Shown here: piece after piece, positions 8,128-17,181 of the stretch
Position numbering within the stretch: the first letter of the stretch is position 1
How the letters are laid out: every line of letters starts with the position of its first letter
DNA from: Actinacidiphila yeochonensis CN732
GTDB taxonomy: Bacteria; Actinomycetota; Actinomycetes; Streptomycetales; Streptomycetaceae
NCBI RefSeq assembly: GCF_000745345.1
Contig: NZ_JQNR01000005.1
Coordinates: 4,712,001 to 4,776,000 of the forward strand
DNA: 64,000 bases
Direction of reading: 5' to 3'
Position numbers and translations under genes: made by a program
The notes under the pieces: generated by a model
Told to the model about the DNA's origin: nothing
The model's input: only the letters and a program-made list of their open reading frames with translations
The model's database searches: none

Positions 8128-9939
8128 ATGTTCCCTGTTCGCACGGCGGACCACCGCCGCTGGGCTCTCGCTGCCGGCGCCACGATCGCCGCAGGTGCCC
8201 TGCTCGCAGGCTGCGGTGGAGCCGGCAGCTCGTCCTCGGCGTCGTCCGACTCGATCAACTACGCGCTCCCGGCGAACTTCACGCCGAACTGGATCCTGCC
8301 GATCGGAACGCCGGCCCACCTCAACACCAACAATGTGTCCATCGCGGCATCGTTGTGGGAGCCACTCGTCGCGTACGACGGGTCCACCGGCACCGTCGGC
8401 TGGAACAAGTCGTCGTCCATAGCCACCGCCGCGGACTTCGCGAAGGACGGCAAGAGCGTCGACATCACGCTCGGGAACCGGAAGTGGAGCGACGGCAAGC
8501 CGATCACTTCGCGGGACGTGCAGTTCTGGTTCAACCTCATCAAGGCCAACAAGGACCAGTGGGCGGGTTACAGCGAGGGCAAGGCGCCCGACAACTGGAC
8601 CTCTTTCAAGGTCGTTGACGACCAGCACTTCACCATCACGTTCGACAAGTCCTACAACTCCCAGTGGATGCTGGCGAACGAGCTCAGCAACATCACGCCG
8701 ATGCCGCAGCACGTGTGGGACAAGACCAGCGCCTCGGCCGCCGTCTCCGACGCCGACCTGACCACCGCGGGCGCCAAGCAGGTCTGGACCTTCCTCAACA
8801 CGGCCGCGAAGAGCATCTCGAAGTACGCGTCGGACCCGCTGTGGAAGACCGTCAGCGGCCCGTACACCGTCAAGTCGTTCTCGACCGCCGGCAAGGTCGT
8901 GCTCACCGCCAACGCCAAGTACGACGGCGGCGAGAAGGCGCACATCTCCACGGTCAACCTGCTGCCGTTCACCACGACCGACGCCGAGGAGAACGCGCTG
9001 CGCTCCGGCCAGGTCGACTACGGCTACATCAACTCCACCGACCTGGACCAGAAGTCGTCCTTCACCTCGCAGGGCTACACGGTCAAGCCGTGGACCGGCT
9101 GGGCGATCACGTACATGCCCTACAACTTCAACGACCCGAAGATGGGCGCCGTCTTCAAGCAGCTCTACGCCCGCCAGGCCGTCCAGGAGTCCATCGACCA
9201 GGACAGCCTGACCAAGGTCATCTTCAACGGCACCGCGGTCGCCGGCTACGGCCCGATCCCGCAGGCGCAGTCCTCCGACTTCGTCTCGCAGGAGCAGAAG
9301 GACAACCCGTACCCCTTCTCCAACGCCAAGGCGAAGGCCCTGCTGACCAGCCACGGCTGGACCGAGCAGAACGGCACCATGGTCTGCGCGCAGCCCGGTA
9401 CCGGCGCCTCGCAGTGCGGCGCGGGCATCGACAAGGGCACCAAGTTCCAGATGCAGGTGCTCTCGCAGTCCGGCTCGACCGTCACCGACAACATGATGAG
9501 CGCCGTCCAGTCCTCGCTGGCCAAGAGCGGCATCAACTTCACCATCAAGACCGCGCCGGTCAACTCGGTGCTGTCGCAGACCCCGCAGTGCACCTCGGAC
9601 CAGTCGAGCTGCAACTGGCAGCTGTCCTTCTTCGGCACCGCCGGCAGCTGGTACTTCCCGGCCTACCCGACCGGTGACTCGCTCTTCGAGACCAAGGGCG
9701 GCTCCAACTTCGGCAGCTACTCCAACCCCGACATCGACAAGCTGATCAACGAGACGACCACCTCGTCCTCCACCGACGCCGTCCAGCAGTACAGCGCGGC
9801 GCTGGCCAAGGACCTGCCGGTGGTCTGGCTGCCGGAGCCGGACTACCAGATCTCGGTCATCAAGAACGGCCTCGGCGGCTTCGCGCAGGACTCCCTCGCC
9901 AACTTCCACCCGGCCCAGTGGCAGTGGACCGGTAAGTAA
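8128..9939 (+). CDS. Peptide ABC transporter substrate-binding lipoprotein (SBP_bac_5)
   Basis: This is a 603-residue extracytoplasmic solute-binding protein of the oligopeptide (DppA/OppA) class. The lipobox LLAGC places the lipidated Cys at residue 29, after an Arg-rich start and hydrophobic core. It is followed by a Ser-rich linker and a family-5 fold ('LWEPLVAYDG', 'WSDGKPITSRDVQFWF', 'PMPQHVWDK'). The ATG at 8128 is preceded by GAGGAG. It starts a five-gene operon of two permeases, a double ATPase and a ROK kinase. It delivers peptide-like solutes to the permeases; specificity cannot be read from sequence. Confidence 0.93.
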   Translation: MFPVRTADHRRWALAAGATIAAGALLAGCGGAGSSSSASSDSINYALPANFTPNWILPIGTPAHLNTNNVSIAASLWEPLVAYDGSTGTVGWNKSSSIATAADFAKDGKSVDITLGNRKWSDGKPITSRDVQFWFNLIKANKDQWAGYSEGKAPDNWTSFKVVDDQHFTITFDKSYNSQWMLANELSNITPMPQHVWDKTSASAAVSDADLTTAGAKQVWTFLNTAAKSISKYASDPLWKTVSGPYTVKSFSTAGKVVLTANAKYDGGEKAHISTVNLLPFTTTDAEENALRSGQVDYGYINSTDLDQKSSFTSQGYTVKPWTGWAITYMPYNFNDPKMGAVFKQLYARQAVQESIDQDSLTKVIFNGTAVAGYGPIPQAQSSDFVSQEQKDNPYPFSNAKAKALLTSHGWTEQNGTMVCAQPGTGASQCGAGIDKGTKFQMQVLSQSGSTVTDNMMSAVQSSLAKSGINFTIKTAPVNSVLSQTPQCTSDQSSCNWQLSFFGTAGSWYFPAYPTGDSLFETKGGSNFGSYSNPDIDKLINETTTSSSTDAVQQYSAALAKDLPVVWLPEPDYQISVIKNGLGGFAQDSLANFHPAQWQWTGK

Positions 9940-9947
9940 GCCCGCAC

Positions 9948-9959
9948 GGCACCGGTGCC
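9948..9959. promoter_or_regulatory. Short palindrome after the binding-protein gene
   Basis: A perfect 12-base palindrome (GGCACCGGTGCC) lies 9 bases after the binding-protein stop, followed by a related CGCACCGGTACCG. Hairpins in this position often protect the abundant binding-protein mRNA and lower downstream expression; that role is inferred. Confidence 0.35.
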
Positions 9960-10028
9960 TCCCGCACCGGTACCGCCCGCGCCAGCGCCGTCCGCCCGCG
10001 GAACTGATCCGAACCGTTCGGGAAGCCC

Positions 10029-10988
10029 ATGAACACCTTTCTCTACCTGACCAGGCGCGTCCTCCAAGCAGTCGTGGTGATCCTCATCGTGACCGTGGCG
10101 ACGTTCTGCCTGCTCCACGCGCTGCCCGGAGGTCCCGCACGCGGAATCCTCGGCCCGCAGGCCACCGCCCAGCAGATCGCGACGTTCAACCACCAGCAGA
10201 GCCTGGACAAGCCGCTGCCGGTGCAGTACTTCGCCTACCTGGGCCGACTGCTCCACGGTGACCTCGGGAGCTCCTACACGCTCAACGAGCCGGTGTCGCA
10301 GCTCATCACCGAGCGCCTGCCGAAGACCCTCGTCCTGACCGTGCTGTCCGCGGTGATCGGGCTGGTCATCGCCATCCCGCTCGGCATGTGGCAGGCGGTG
10401 CGGCGCAACAAGCCGATCGACTACCTCATCACCACGCTGAGCTTCATCGCCTACTCCACCCCGGTGTACTTCCTCGGCCTGATGCTGGTGCTCCTCTTCA
10501 GCCACGTCCTGCCCTGGTTCCCGGCGCAGGCACCGCAGGGCGACTCCCTCGCCAGCGTCTTCTCCGACCCGGCCGGGCTGGTGCTGCCGGTGGTCGCCGG
10601 CGCCGCGTCCATCGTGGCCGTCTTCAGCCGCTACATGCGCGGCGCGACCCTGGAGAACCTCTCCGAGGACTACGTCAGGACCGCCCGGGCCGGCGGATCA
10701 CGGCGCGGCGCCATCCTGCGCCGCCACGTGTTCCGCAACTCCCTCACCCCGGTCGTGGCGATGCTGGGCTACTACGTGCCGGTCCTCTTCGGCGGCGCGC
10801 TCGTGGTCGAGCAGCTCTTCAACTACCCCGGCATGGGACTGCTGTTCTGGACCGCCGCGCAGTCCTCGGACTACCCGGTGCTGCTCGGCTGCGTCCTGGT
10901 CATCTCGGTCGCCACCGTGGTCGGCACGCTCCTCGCCGACATCGTCCAGCGGTTCATCGACCCCCGAGTGAAGGAAGGCCGCGCATGA
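10029..10988 (+). CDS. ABC transporter permease, DppB-like
   Basis: This 319-residue permease has six predicted membrane segments. An N-terminal segment (residues ~8-30) and a conserved 'GGPARGILGPQAT' follow the DppB/OppB pattern. The cytoplasmic coupling loop is 'EDYVRTARAGG' with the later 'FRNSLTPVVAMLG'. It pairs with the DppC-like protein whose ATG overlaps its stop (ATGA). ATG at 10029. Confidence 0.93.
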   Translation: MNTFLYLTRRVLQAVVVILIVTVATFCLLHALPGGPARGILGPQATAQQIATFNHQQSLDKPLPVQYFAYLGRLLHGDLGSSYTLNEPVSQLITERLPKTLVLTVLSAVIGLVIAIPLGMWQAVRRNKPIDYLITTLSFIAYSTPVYFLGLMLVLLFSHVLPWFPAQAPQGDSLASVFSDPAGLVLPVVAGAASIVAVFSRYMRGATLENLSEDYVRTARAGGSRRGAILRRHVFRNSLTPVVAMLGYYVPVLFGGALVVEQLFNYPGMGLLFWTAAQSSDYPVLLGCVLVISVATVVGTLLADIVQRFIDPRVKEGRA

Positions 10989-11884
10989 GTGCCGTACTCC
11001 AGTCCGGCCCGTCGGCCGGAGCCGGCGTCGACGGGGGCGGCGTCTCCGGACTGCGCCTGTCGGTCCGGAGGTTCACCCGCAACCGGCTGGCCGTCATCGG
11101 CCTCGCCGTGGTCGTCCTCTTCTTCCTGTTCTGCTTCGTCGGCCCGCTGCTGTACTCCACCGACCAGACGCACACCGCGCTGACCCAGGCGAACCTGGGC
11201 CCGAGCGGCTCGCACTGGCTCGGCACCGACGCCGTCGGCCACGACGAGCTCGGACGCCTGATGTACGGCGGCAAGGTCTCGCTCGTCGTGGGCCTGGCCG
11301 CGGGCGTCCTGGCCACCGTGATCGGCACCCTGTGGGGCGCCACCGCCGGTTACGCCGGCGGCTGGATCGACGCGGTCATGATGCGCGTCGTCGACGCGGG
11401 CATCGCCATCCCGGCGCTCTTCATCCTGCTGGTGGTCTCGGCCATCTCCACCCCGGGCGTCACCGGCCTCATCGTCATCCTCGGCCTGGTGTCGTGGCTG
11501 GTGCCCTCCCGCCTGGTGCGCGCTGAGACGCTGACCCTGAAGAACCGCGACTACGTCCACACCCTGCGGGCCATCGGCGGCGGCCACTCCCGGGCGATCG
11601 GCCGGCACATCCTGCCCAACTCGGTCTCCACGATCGTGGTCGCCGCGACCTTCCAGGTCGCCGACGCGATCCTGCTCGTGGCGTACGTGTCCTACCTGGG
11701 CCTCGGCCTGCAGCCGCCCAAGACCGACTGGGGCGGCATGCTCTCGGCCGGCCTCACCGCCACGTACTCCGGCCGCTGGTGGCTCATCGTGCCGCCGGGC
11801 CTCGCCGTCATCCTCGTCGTGTGCGCGTTCAACGCGATCGGCGACGGGCTCCGTGACGCTTTCGACGTGAGGGGACGCGGATGA
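10985..11884 (+). CDS. ABC transporter permease, DppC-like
   Basis: This 299-residue partner permease has the N-terminal OppC-type segment ('RLAVIGLAVVVLFFLF', residues ~34-50), 'HWLGTDAVGHDELGRLMYG', and the coupling helix 'NRDYVHTLRAIGG' followed by 'HILPNSVSTIVV'. The start overlaps the dppB-like stop, and its own stop overlaps the ATPase start (ATGA). It forms the heterodimeric channel with the preceding permease. Confidence 0.93.
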   Translation: MSAVLQSGPSAGAGVDGGGVSGLRLSVRRFTRNRLAVIGLAVVVLFFLFCFVGPLLYSTDQTHTALTQANLGPSGSHWLGTDAVGHDELGRLMYGGKVSLVVGLAAGVLATVIGTLWGATAGYAGGWIDAVMMRVVDAGIAIPALFILLVVSAISTPGVTGLIVILGLVSWLVPSRLVRAETLTLKNRDYVHTLRAIGGGHSRAIGRHILPNSVSTIVVAATFQVADAILLVAYVSYLGLGLQPPKTDWGGMLSAGLTATYSGRWWLIVPPGLAVILVVCAFNAIGDGLRDAFDVRGRG

Positions 11885-13686
11885 CCACCGACGACCGCAC
11901 CACCGCCGCCGCCACGGCGGACTCGATCCTCCGCCTGGAGGACCTGGGCGTCACGTTCTCCTCCGAGACCGGCGACGTGCACGCCGTACGAGGGGTCTCC
12001 CTCCACGTGCGGCCCGGCGAGACGCTCGCACTGGTCGGCGAGTCCGGCTCGGGCAAGTCCACCGCGGCGCTGGCCGCGATCGGCCTGCTCCCGGAGAACG
12101 CCCGCGCCACCGGCCGGGCGCTGCTCGGCGAGACCGACGTCGTCGGCGCCTCCGAGGCCCAGCTCGTGAGCCTGCGCGGCCGCACCGTCTCCATGGTCTT
12201 CCAGGAGCCGGCCACCGCCCTCGACCCGCTCACCCGGGTCGGCGCGCAGATCGCCGAGGTGATCCGCAACCACCGCCAGGTCTCGGCCAAGGAGGCCGAG
12301 CTGATGGCCGTCGACCTGCTGCGCAAGGTCGGCATCCCCGATCCGGAGAGCCGCGTCGCGGCCTTCCCGTTCGAGATGTCGGGCGGCCAGCGGCAGCGCG
12401 TCGTCATCGCGATGGCGATCGCCAACGACCCGGCCCTGCTCATCGCCGACGAGCCGACCACCGCGCTCGACGTCACCGTGCAGGCCGAGATCCTCGACCT
12501 GCTGCGCAAGCTCGCCGTCGACGCGGGCACCGGCGTGCTGCTCGTCACCCACAACATGGGCGTCGTCGCGGACTTCGCCGACCGGGTCGCGGTCATGCTG
12601 CACGGCGAGATCGTGGAGACCGGGCCGGTCGAGCAGGTCCTGAAGCGGCCGACGCACGAGTACACGCAGCGGCTGCTCGCCGCGGTGCCGCGGCTGGCCG
12701 TGGCACCGTCCGGCTCCACGCCCGGCGACGGTGCCGGCGCCGGTGACGGCGCCGACGCCGTGCCCCGGCCGCGCTACGGCTCCCGGGCCAAGACCCAGAC
12801 CGCGACGGCGGCCGGGACCGCGACCGCGGCCTCCGGCGACGGCGAGCGCGTGGTGGACCTGAAGGACATCTCCGTGGTGTTCGGCCGCCGCCGCGGCGCC
12901 GTCCGCGCACTGGACGGCGTGTCCCTGCACGTCCGCCCCGGCGAGACCGTCGGCCTGGTGGGGGAGTCCGGCTCCGGCAAGTCCACCGCGGCCCGGGTGG
13001 CGCTCGGCCTGATCCCGCCGACCTCCGGCACGGTCACGCTCTTCGGCTCCGACCTGCGCCGCACCGGCGCCCGCGCCCGCCGCACCCTGCGATCGGGCAT
13101 CGGCGTCGTCCTCCAGGACCCGGTGGCGTCCCTCGACGCGCGGATGACGGTGCAGGAGTGCATCGCCGAACCGCTGCGCGTGCACCGCCGCGGCATGTCC
13201 GCGAAGGAGCGCCATGACCGGGTCGCCGAGCTCCTCGAACGTGTCCGGCTGCCCCGCGAGTTCGCCCGCCGCGCCCCCCGGGAGCTCTCCGGCGGCCAGC
13301 GCCAGCGGGTCAGCCTGGCCCGGGCCCTGGCCCTGGCGCCGCGGCTGCTGGTCGCGGATGAACCCACCAGCGCCCTCGACGTCAGCGTCCAGGAGGCGGT
13401 GCTGGAGGTGATCACCGAGCTGCAGGAGGAGCTGGGCTTCGCCTGCCTGTTCGTCTCGCACGACCTCGCGGTGGTGCAGCACTTCGCCGAGCGGGTCGTC
13501 GTCATGCGGTCGGGCCGGATCGAGGAGCAGGGCGGCACCATGGAGACGCTGCTGCACCCGGGCACCGACTACACCCGGCGCCTGCTGGGGGCGGTTCCCG
13601 TCCCGGACCCGGTGCTCCAGCGGGAGCGCCGGGCGGCCCGCCACGCCGCTGCCGCCGCCGCTGCCGGATCGGGGGCGCAGGCGTGA
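11881..13686 (+). CDS. Fused DppD-DppF type dual ABC ATPase
   Basis: This 601-residue protein carries both ATPase domains of a peptide importer in one chain. Domain 1 (residues ~15-260) has Walker A GESGSGKST, signature SGGQRQR and Walker B 'LLIADEPTTALD'. Domain 2 (~320-570) has GESGSGKST, LSGGQRQR and 'LLVADEPTSALD'. An Ala/Thr-rich linker joins them. The ABC1 C-terminal extension 'PTHEYTQRLLAAVP' and 'PGTDYTRRLLGAVP' is typical of the oligopeptide class. It energises the two permeases. Stop and start codons overlap with both neighbours. Confidence 0.94.
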   Translation: MTTDDRTTAAATADSILRLEDLGVTFSSETGDVHAVRGVSLHVRPGETLALVGESGSGKSTAALAAIGLLPENARATGRALLGETDVVGASEAQLVSLRGRTVSMVFQEPATALDPLTRVGAQIAEVIRNHRQVSAKEAELMAVDLLRKVGIPDPESRVAAFPFEMSGGQRQRVVIAMAIANDPALLIADEPTTALDVTVQAEILDLLRKLAVDAGTGVLLVTHNMGVVADFADRVAVMLHGEIVETGPVEQVLKRPTHEYTQRLLAAVPRLAVAPSGSTPGDGAGAGDGADAVPRPRYGSRAKTQTATAAGTATAASGDGERVVDLKDISVVFGRRRGAVRALDGVSLHVRPGETVGLVGESGSGKSTAARVALGLIPPTSGTVTLFGSDLRRTGARARRTLRSGIGVVLQDPVASLDARMTVQECIAEPLRVHRRGMSAKERHDRVAELLERVRLPREFARRAPRELSGGQRQRVSLARALALAPRLLVADEPTSALDVSVQEAVLEVITELQEELGFACLFVSHDLAVVQHFAERVVVMRSGRIEEQGGTMETLLHPGTDYTRRLLGAVPVPDPVLQRERRAARHAAAAAAAGSGAQA

Positions 13687-14633
13687 CCTCCACCCCCGGA
13701 CCCTCCGGCCCGTTGCCCGACGTCCTGGCCGGCGTGGACATCGGAGGGACCACGACGCAGGTCGTGCTCTGCTCCGACGACCTCACCGTCCTGGACCGTG
13801 TGGAACGCCCCACCCCCGCCCGCGAGGGCGGCCAGGCGATGATCGACACCGTGCTCGACGGTCTCCGGCAGCTGCTCGACCGGGTCCCGGCCCGTCTGGT
13901 CGGCGTCGGGGTCGGCGCCGCCGGAGTGGTCGACGCCGAGACCGGCCGCATCCTGGTGGCCAGCGACTCCTTCACCGGCTGGGCCGGGTTCGCCGTGACC
14001 TCCGCCCTGGAGGCGGCCCTCGGCGTGCCCGCGTTCCTCGACAACGACGTGAACGCGTTCCTGCGCGGCGAGGCCGCCAAGGGCGCCGTCGCCGGGGAGC
14101 CGCACGCCCTCGGGATGACCCTGGGCACCGGTGTCGGCGGCGCGCTGTGGATGAACGGCACCCTCGTCGACGGGCCGCACGGCGCCGCCGGCGAGATCGG
14201 CCACATCCCCGGCTTCGGCGACATCCCCTGCTCCTGCGGGGGCCGCGGCCACCTGGAGACGCTCGCCTCCGGCCGCTCGCTCGCCGCCCGGTACGCGGAG
14301 CGCACCGGCCGGACCACCGACGCCCGCGGGGTCGCCCAGGCGGCCGGGCAGGGCGACCCGGACGCCCTCGCCGTCCTCACCGCGGCCGGGGCGGCGATCG
14401 CCCGGGCCGTCCTCATCACGGCGGGGCTGATCGACGTCACCACCGTGGTCATCGGCGGCGGCGTCAGCCGCGCCTGGCCGCTGCTGGAGCCGGCGATCCG
14501 CGCGGCCCTGACGGCGGAGCCGCCGGTGAGCGGACTGCCGATCCGGCTCGTGCCCGCCCAGCTCGGGAGCGACGCCGTCGCCGTCGGCGCGGCGTCCCGG
14601 GCCCGGACGGAGCTCTGCGCCATGGCGGTGTGA
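13683..14633 (+). CDS. ROK family sugar kinase
   Basis: This is a 316-residue ROK kinase without a helix-turn-helix domain. It shows the ATP-site 'GVDIGGTTT' (residues 17-25), 'FLDNDVNAF' with probable catalytic base Asp122, 'LGTGVGGALW', and a zinc site at His174, Cys183 and Cys185. The usual fourth ligand is His190 in CSCGGRGHLE instead of Cys. Family members phosphorylate glucose, ManNAc or GlcNAc-type sugars. The GTG start overlaps the ATPase stop (GTGA), so it is the last gene of the peptide importer operon. This pairing hints that the imported peptide carries or releases an amino sugar (inference). Confidence 0.88.
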   Translation: MTSTPGPSGPLPDVLAGVDIGGTTTQVVLCSDDLTVLDRVERPTPAREGGQAMIDTVLDGLRQLLDRVPARLVGVGVGAAGVVDAETGRILVASDSFTGWAGFAVTSALEAALGVPAFLDNDVNAFLRGEAAKGAVAGEPHALGMTLGTGVGGALWMNGTLVDGPHGAAGEIGHIPGFGDIPCSCGGRGHLETLASGRSLAARYAERTGRTTDARGVAQAAGQGDPDALAVLTAAGAAIARAVLITAGLIDVTTVVIGGGVSRAWPLLEPAIRAALTAEPPVSGLPIRLVPAQLGSDAVAVGAASRARTELCAMAV

Positions 14634-14648
14634 CCGCGCAGTGAACTG

Positions 14649-14684
14649 CCGTCCGCGACCGGGCCCGTGCCCGGTCGCGGACGG
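14649..14684 (+). terminator. Terminator after the peptide ABC operon
   Basis: A perfect 16-bp stem (CCGTCCGCGACCGGGC with its complement) and a 4-base CCGT loop start 15 bases after the kinase stop. There is no T-tract. It would end the five-gene operon. Confidence 0.8.
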
Positions 14685-14964
14685 GTCGAGCGACGGCGGG
14701 AGGCCGTCGCCCCTGGCGGCGTCCGAGCCGCGGCCCGTCGCGCGAAGGCGCGTCGGCGGGAACCGCGGGGCCGAACACGCCCGTCGCCGTGTGCCCCCCT
14801 CCGGCATGCGGCAGCAGGGGCGGCACAGCCTCCCGCCGTCTCATCACCACTGCCCCCGCCCGGCAGCAGCGTGTGGAGCCGCCGGAGCCGCGGGGCGCGT
14901 GAGCGCCTCTGCCGGGACATCGAAGGGCTCACGGGGGGCGGAACGAGGGCCCGCCGGCGGCCTC
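14685..14964. other. Intergenic region, no gene seen
   Basis: About 280 bases between the operon terminator and the 3' end of the minus-strand VOC gene. No ribosome binding site/start pair or family-like translation is evident. Confidence 0.5.
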
Positions 14965-15393
14965 TCAGTCGAGGCAGAACTCGTTGCCCTCGATGTCCCG
15001 CATGACGATGCACGAGTCGGTGCCGTCATACAGCAGCCGCACGCGTACCGCGCCGAGGGGGAGAAGGCGCGCGCACTCGGCCTCCAGCGCGGCGAGCCGC
15101 TCCTCTCCCACGAGCCCGGTGCCGACCCGCACGTCGAGATGGACCCGGTTCTTGACGACCTTGGCCTCGGGAACCCGCTGGAAGAACAGCCGCGGGCCCA
15201 CCCCCGAGGGATCGACGCAGGCGAACGCCGACCCCTGGCGCTCCGGCGGCAGCGAGCGGTCGAAGTCGTCCCAGGTGGCGAACCCCTTCGGCGGCGGCGG
15301 TACGACATACCCCAACACCTCGCACCAGAAACGGGCGACGCGCTCGGGGTCCGCGCAGTCGAAGGTGACCTGGAACTGCCTGATCGACGTCAT
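14965..15393 (-). CDS. VOC/glyoxalase-like protein
   Basis: This is a 142-residue single-domain protein with a glyoxalase/bleomycin-resistance-like fold: 'FQVTFDCADPERVARFW' at the N-terminus, 'GPRLFFQRVPE' in the middle and a C-terminal 'MRDIEGNEFCLD'. Such Streptomyces proteins are annotated only as glyoxalase-like; no enzyme activity can be assigned. The ATG at 15393 starts the conserved domain directly. There is no ribosome binding site, and CACTAT lies about 10 bases upstream, so the message may be leaderless. Confidence 0.85.
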   Translation of the reverse strand: MTSIRQFQVTFDCADPERVARFWCEVLGYVVPPPPKGFATWDDFDRSLPPERQGSAFACVDPSGVGPRLFFQRVPEAKVVKNRVHLDVRVGTGLVGEERLAALEAECARLLPLGAVRVRLLYDGTDSCIVMRDIEGNEFCLD

Positions 15394-15774
15394 CGGCCAA
15401 CCATAGTGGCGCGGGTGCGCGCCGAGACCTGAACGTCCGGCCGTGCCGGTCCAGGGCGCGCGGGGCGGCGGCGGCCGTTTCCCGTTCTCCGCGCCCTCCG
15501 ATGTCACAGCGGGCGCCGCCGCGTCGTCTCCGGTGGTGGCGGGGGCGACAGCGATCGGGAGGGTGATGGGCGTGCGGGTGCTCGCGGCGGGCGGAGCCGG
15601 CGTGCTGAGGCGGTGGCCGGATCCGCGGCCGGAGCCGCCGGGCGCGGCACCGGTGGTTCGGACGGCGGCCTCGGCCCCGCCGGATATGATGGTGCGTCAG
15701 ATCAGTGGCCGCCTGCTGGCGGTGCCGGTGGGAACGGGAGCGCCGGCCGGGCCGTCGGCGGGGGAGGAGCCGGC
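15394..15774. other. Divergent intergenic region, VOC gene / ECF sigma gene
   Basis: 381 bases with no convincing gene. TATGAT at about 15684 is a possible -10 element for the sigma gene 85 bases downstream. GGGAGGAGC precedes its ATG. Confidence 0.4.
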
Positions 15775-16698
15775 ATGAGCAGGACCGAGGAGTTCGAGGA
15801 GCTGCGCCCGCTGCTGTTCGCCATCGCGTACCGCATCCTCGGCAGTGTCAGCGAGGCCGAGGACGCGGTCCAGGAGGCGTGGCTGCGCTGGGACGCCTCC
15901 TCGACGCGGCCCGCCTCGGCCAAGGCGTTCCTGTCGGCCGTGGTCACCCGGATCTCGATCGACGTGCTGCGCTCGGCCCGGGTCCGCCGGGAGGAGTACG
16001 TCGGGCCGTGGTTCCCCGAACCGCTGCTGACCGACCCCTACGAGGACCCGGAGCGGTCGGCGGAGCTGGCCGACTCGGTGTCGATGGCCGCCCTGCTGCT
16101 GCTGGAGCGGCTCAGCCCGCTGGAGCGGGCGGTGTTCGTGCTGCGGGAGGTGTTCGCCTTCGGCTTCCCGGACGTGTCGGCGGCGGTGGGGCGTTCGGAG
16201 GGCGCGTGCCGCCAGCTGGCGGTACGGGCGCGCCGCCACATGGAGAAGGGCCGGCCCCGCTTCGAGGCCGACCGCAGGGTGCGCGAGGAGCTCGCCGGGC
16301 GGTTCTTCGACGCCTTCCGCGAGGGCGACGTCGACGGGCTGCTGGAGCTTCTGGCCGCCGACGTCCACATGGTCGGCGACGGGGGCGGCAAGGCCCCGCA
16401 GTTCGCCGAGCGGATCACCGGCGCCGCCAAGGTGGCCTCGCTGCTGGCCGCACTCGTTCCGCCGTTCGTCCGGATCGGCGGCCTCGTGGAGCCCCGCGTG
16501 GTGAACGGGCAGCCCGGCGCGGTCTTCCGCGACCGGGACGGCAGGATCGTCAACACCCTGGCGCTCGACATCCTCGACGGGCGGATCCAGACGATCCGCT
16601 CGGTGATCAACCCCGACAAGCTCGCGCACATGGGTCCGGTGGCGGACGCCTGGGCGGTACTGCGCGAGACGCAGCGAGCGCTGCGGAAGGCGGAATGA
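15775..16698 (+). CDS. ECF41/SigJ-type RNA polymerase sigma factor
   Basis: This is a 307-residue ECF sigma factor with an extra C-terminal SnoaL-like domain. Region 2 is at residues ~8-70 ('LLFAIAYRILGSVSEAEDAV') and region 4 at ~105-155 ('LSPLERAVFVLREVFAF'). Between them lies 'WFPEPL', matching the ECF41 WLPEP linker. The C-terminal domain (~170-290) ends with 'INPDKLAHMG', the ECF41 NPDKL motif. In this class the C-terminal extension acts as a built-in regulator instead of an anti-sigma factor. The usual neighbouring oxidoreductase or carboxymuconolactone decarboxylase target is absent here. Confidence 0.93.
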   Translation: MSRTEEFEELRPLLFAIAYRILGSVSEAEDAVQEAWLRWDASSTRPASAKAFLSAVVTRISIDVLRSARVRREEYVGPWFPEPLLTDPYEDPERSAELADSVSMAALLLLERLSPLERAVFVLREVFAFGFPDVSAAVGRSEGACRQLAVRARRHMEKGRPRFEADRRVREELAGRFFDAFREGDVDGLLELLAADVHMVGDGGGKAPQFAERITGAAKVASLLAALVPPFVRIGGLVEPRVVNGQPGAVFRDRDGRIVNTLALDILDGRIQTIRSVINPDKLAHMGPVADAWAVLRETQRALRKAE

Positions 16699-17181
16699 CC
16701 CGGACCGACCCACCCGGGGAAGCCCCGCTTCCGAGGCACCCGCGACGGCCGGGCACGGGCCGGGACGAGGCGGCTTCGGGGAGCGTGCGGGGACGCGGGT
16801 CGGGCGCGGGTGCGGTAGGTTGGGCCCGCGCGGGGCCGTACGACGGCCCGGGCGCGCGGGCGGCCCGCCCTGGTCGGCCGCACCGGAACGCGAGGCGAGG
16901 AGGTGGGACCGATCAACCGCAGTGCCCGACTCCCGCTCCCCGGCCGCCGCGCGGCCTGACCGGCCCGCCGCAGGACCGCCGGGGAAGCACCCACCGCTTC
17001 CCGGAAGGCACCATGCCGCAGCACCCTCTCCCGCCCGCCCCCGGCTCCGACCGGCCGGGCGCGCAGCCCTTCCCCCTCGAACCGGCGACCGCCCCCGCCG
17101 TACCGGCGGCGCCACAACCCCGGCCGGCGCCCGGCCCGAGCCCCGCACCTCGCCGCGCCGCCCGCACCCGGAGGCGGTCCG
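16699..17181. other. Intergenic region before the PrmC-like gene
   Basis: 483 bases. An ATG at 17012 with GGAAGG upstream opens a Pro-rich frame, but this reads only low-complexity sequence and then continues as the wrong frame of the methyltransferase gene. It is either an N-terminal extension broken by an indel or noise. Nothing else is supportable. Confidence 0.4.
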
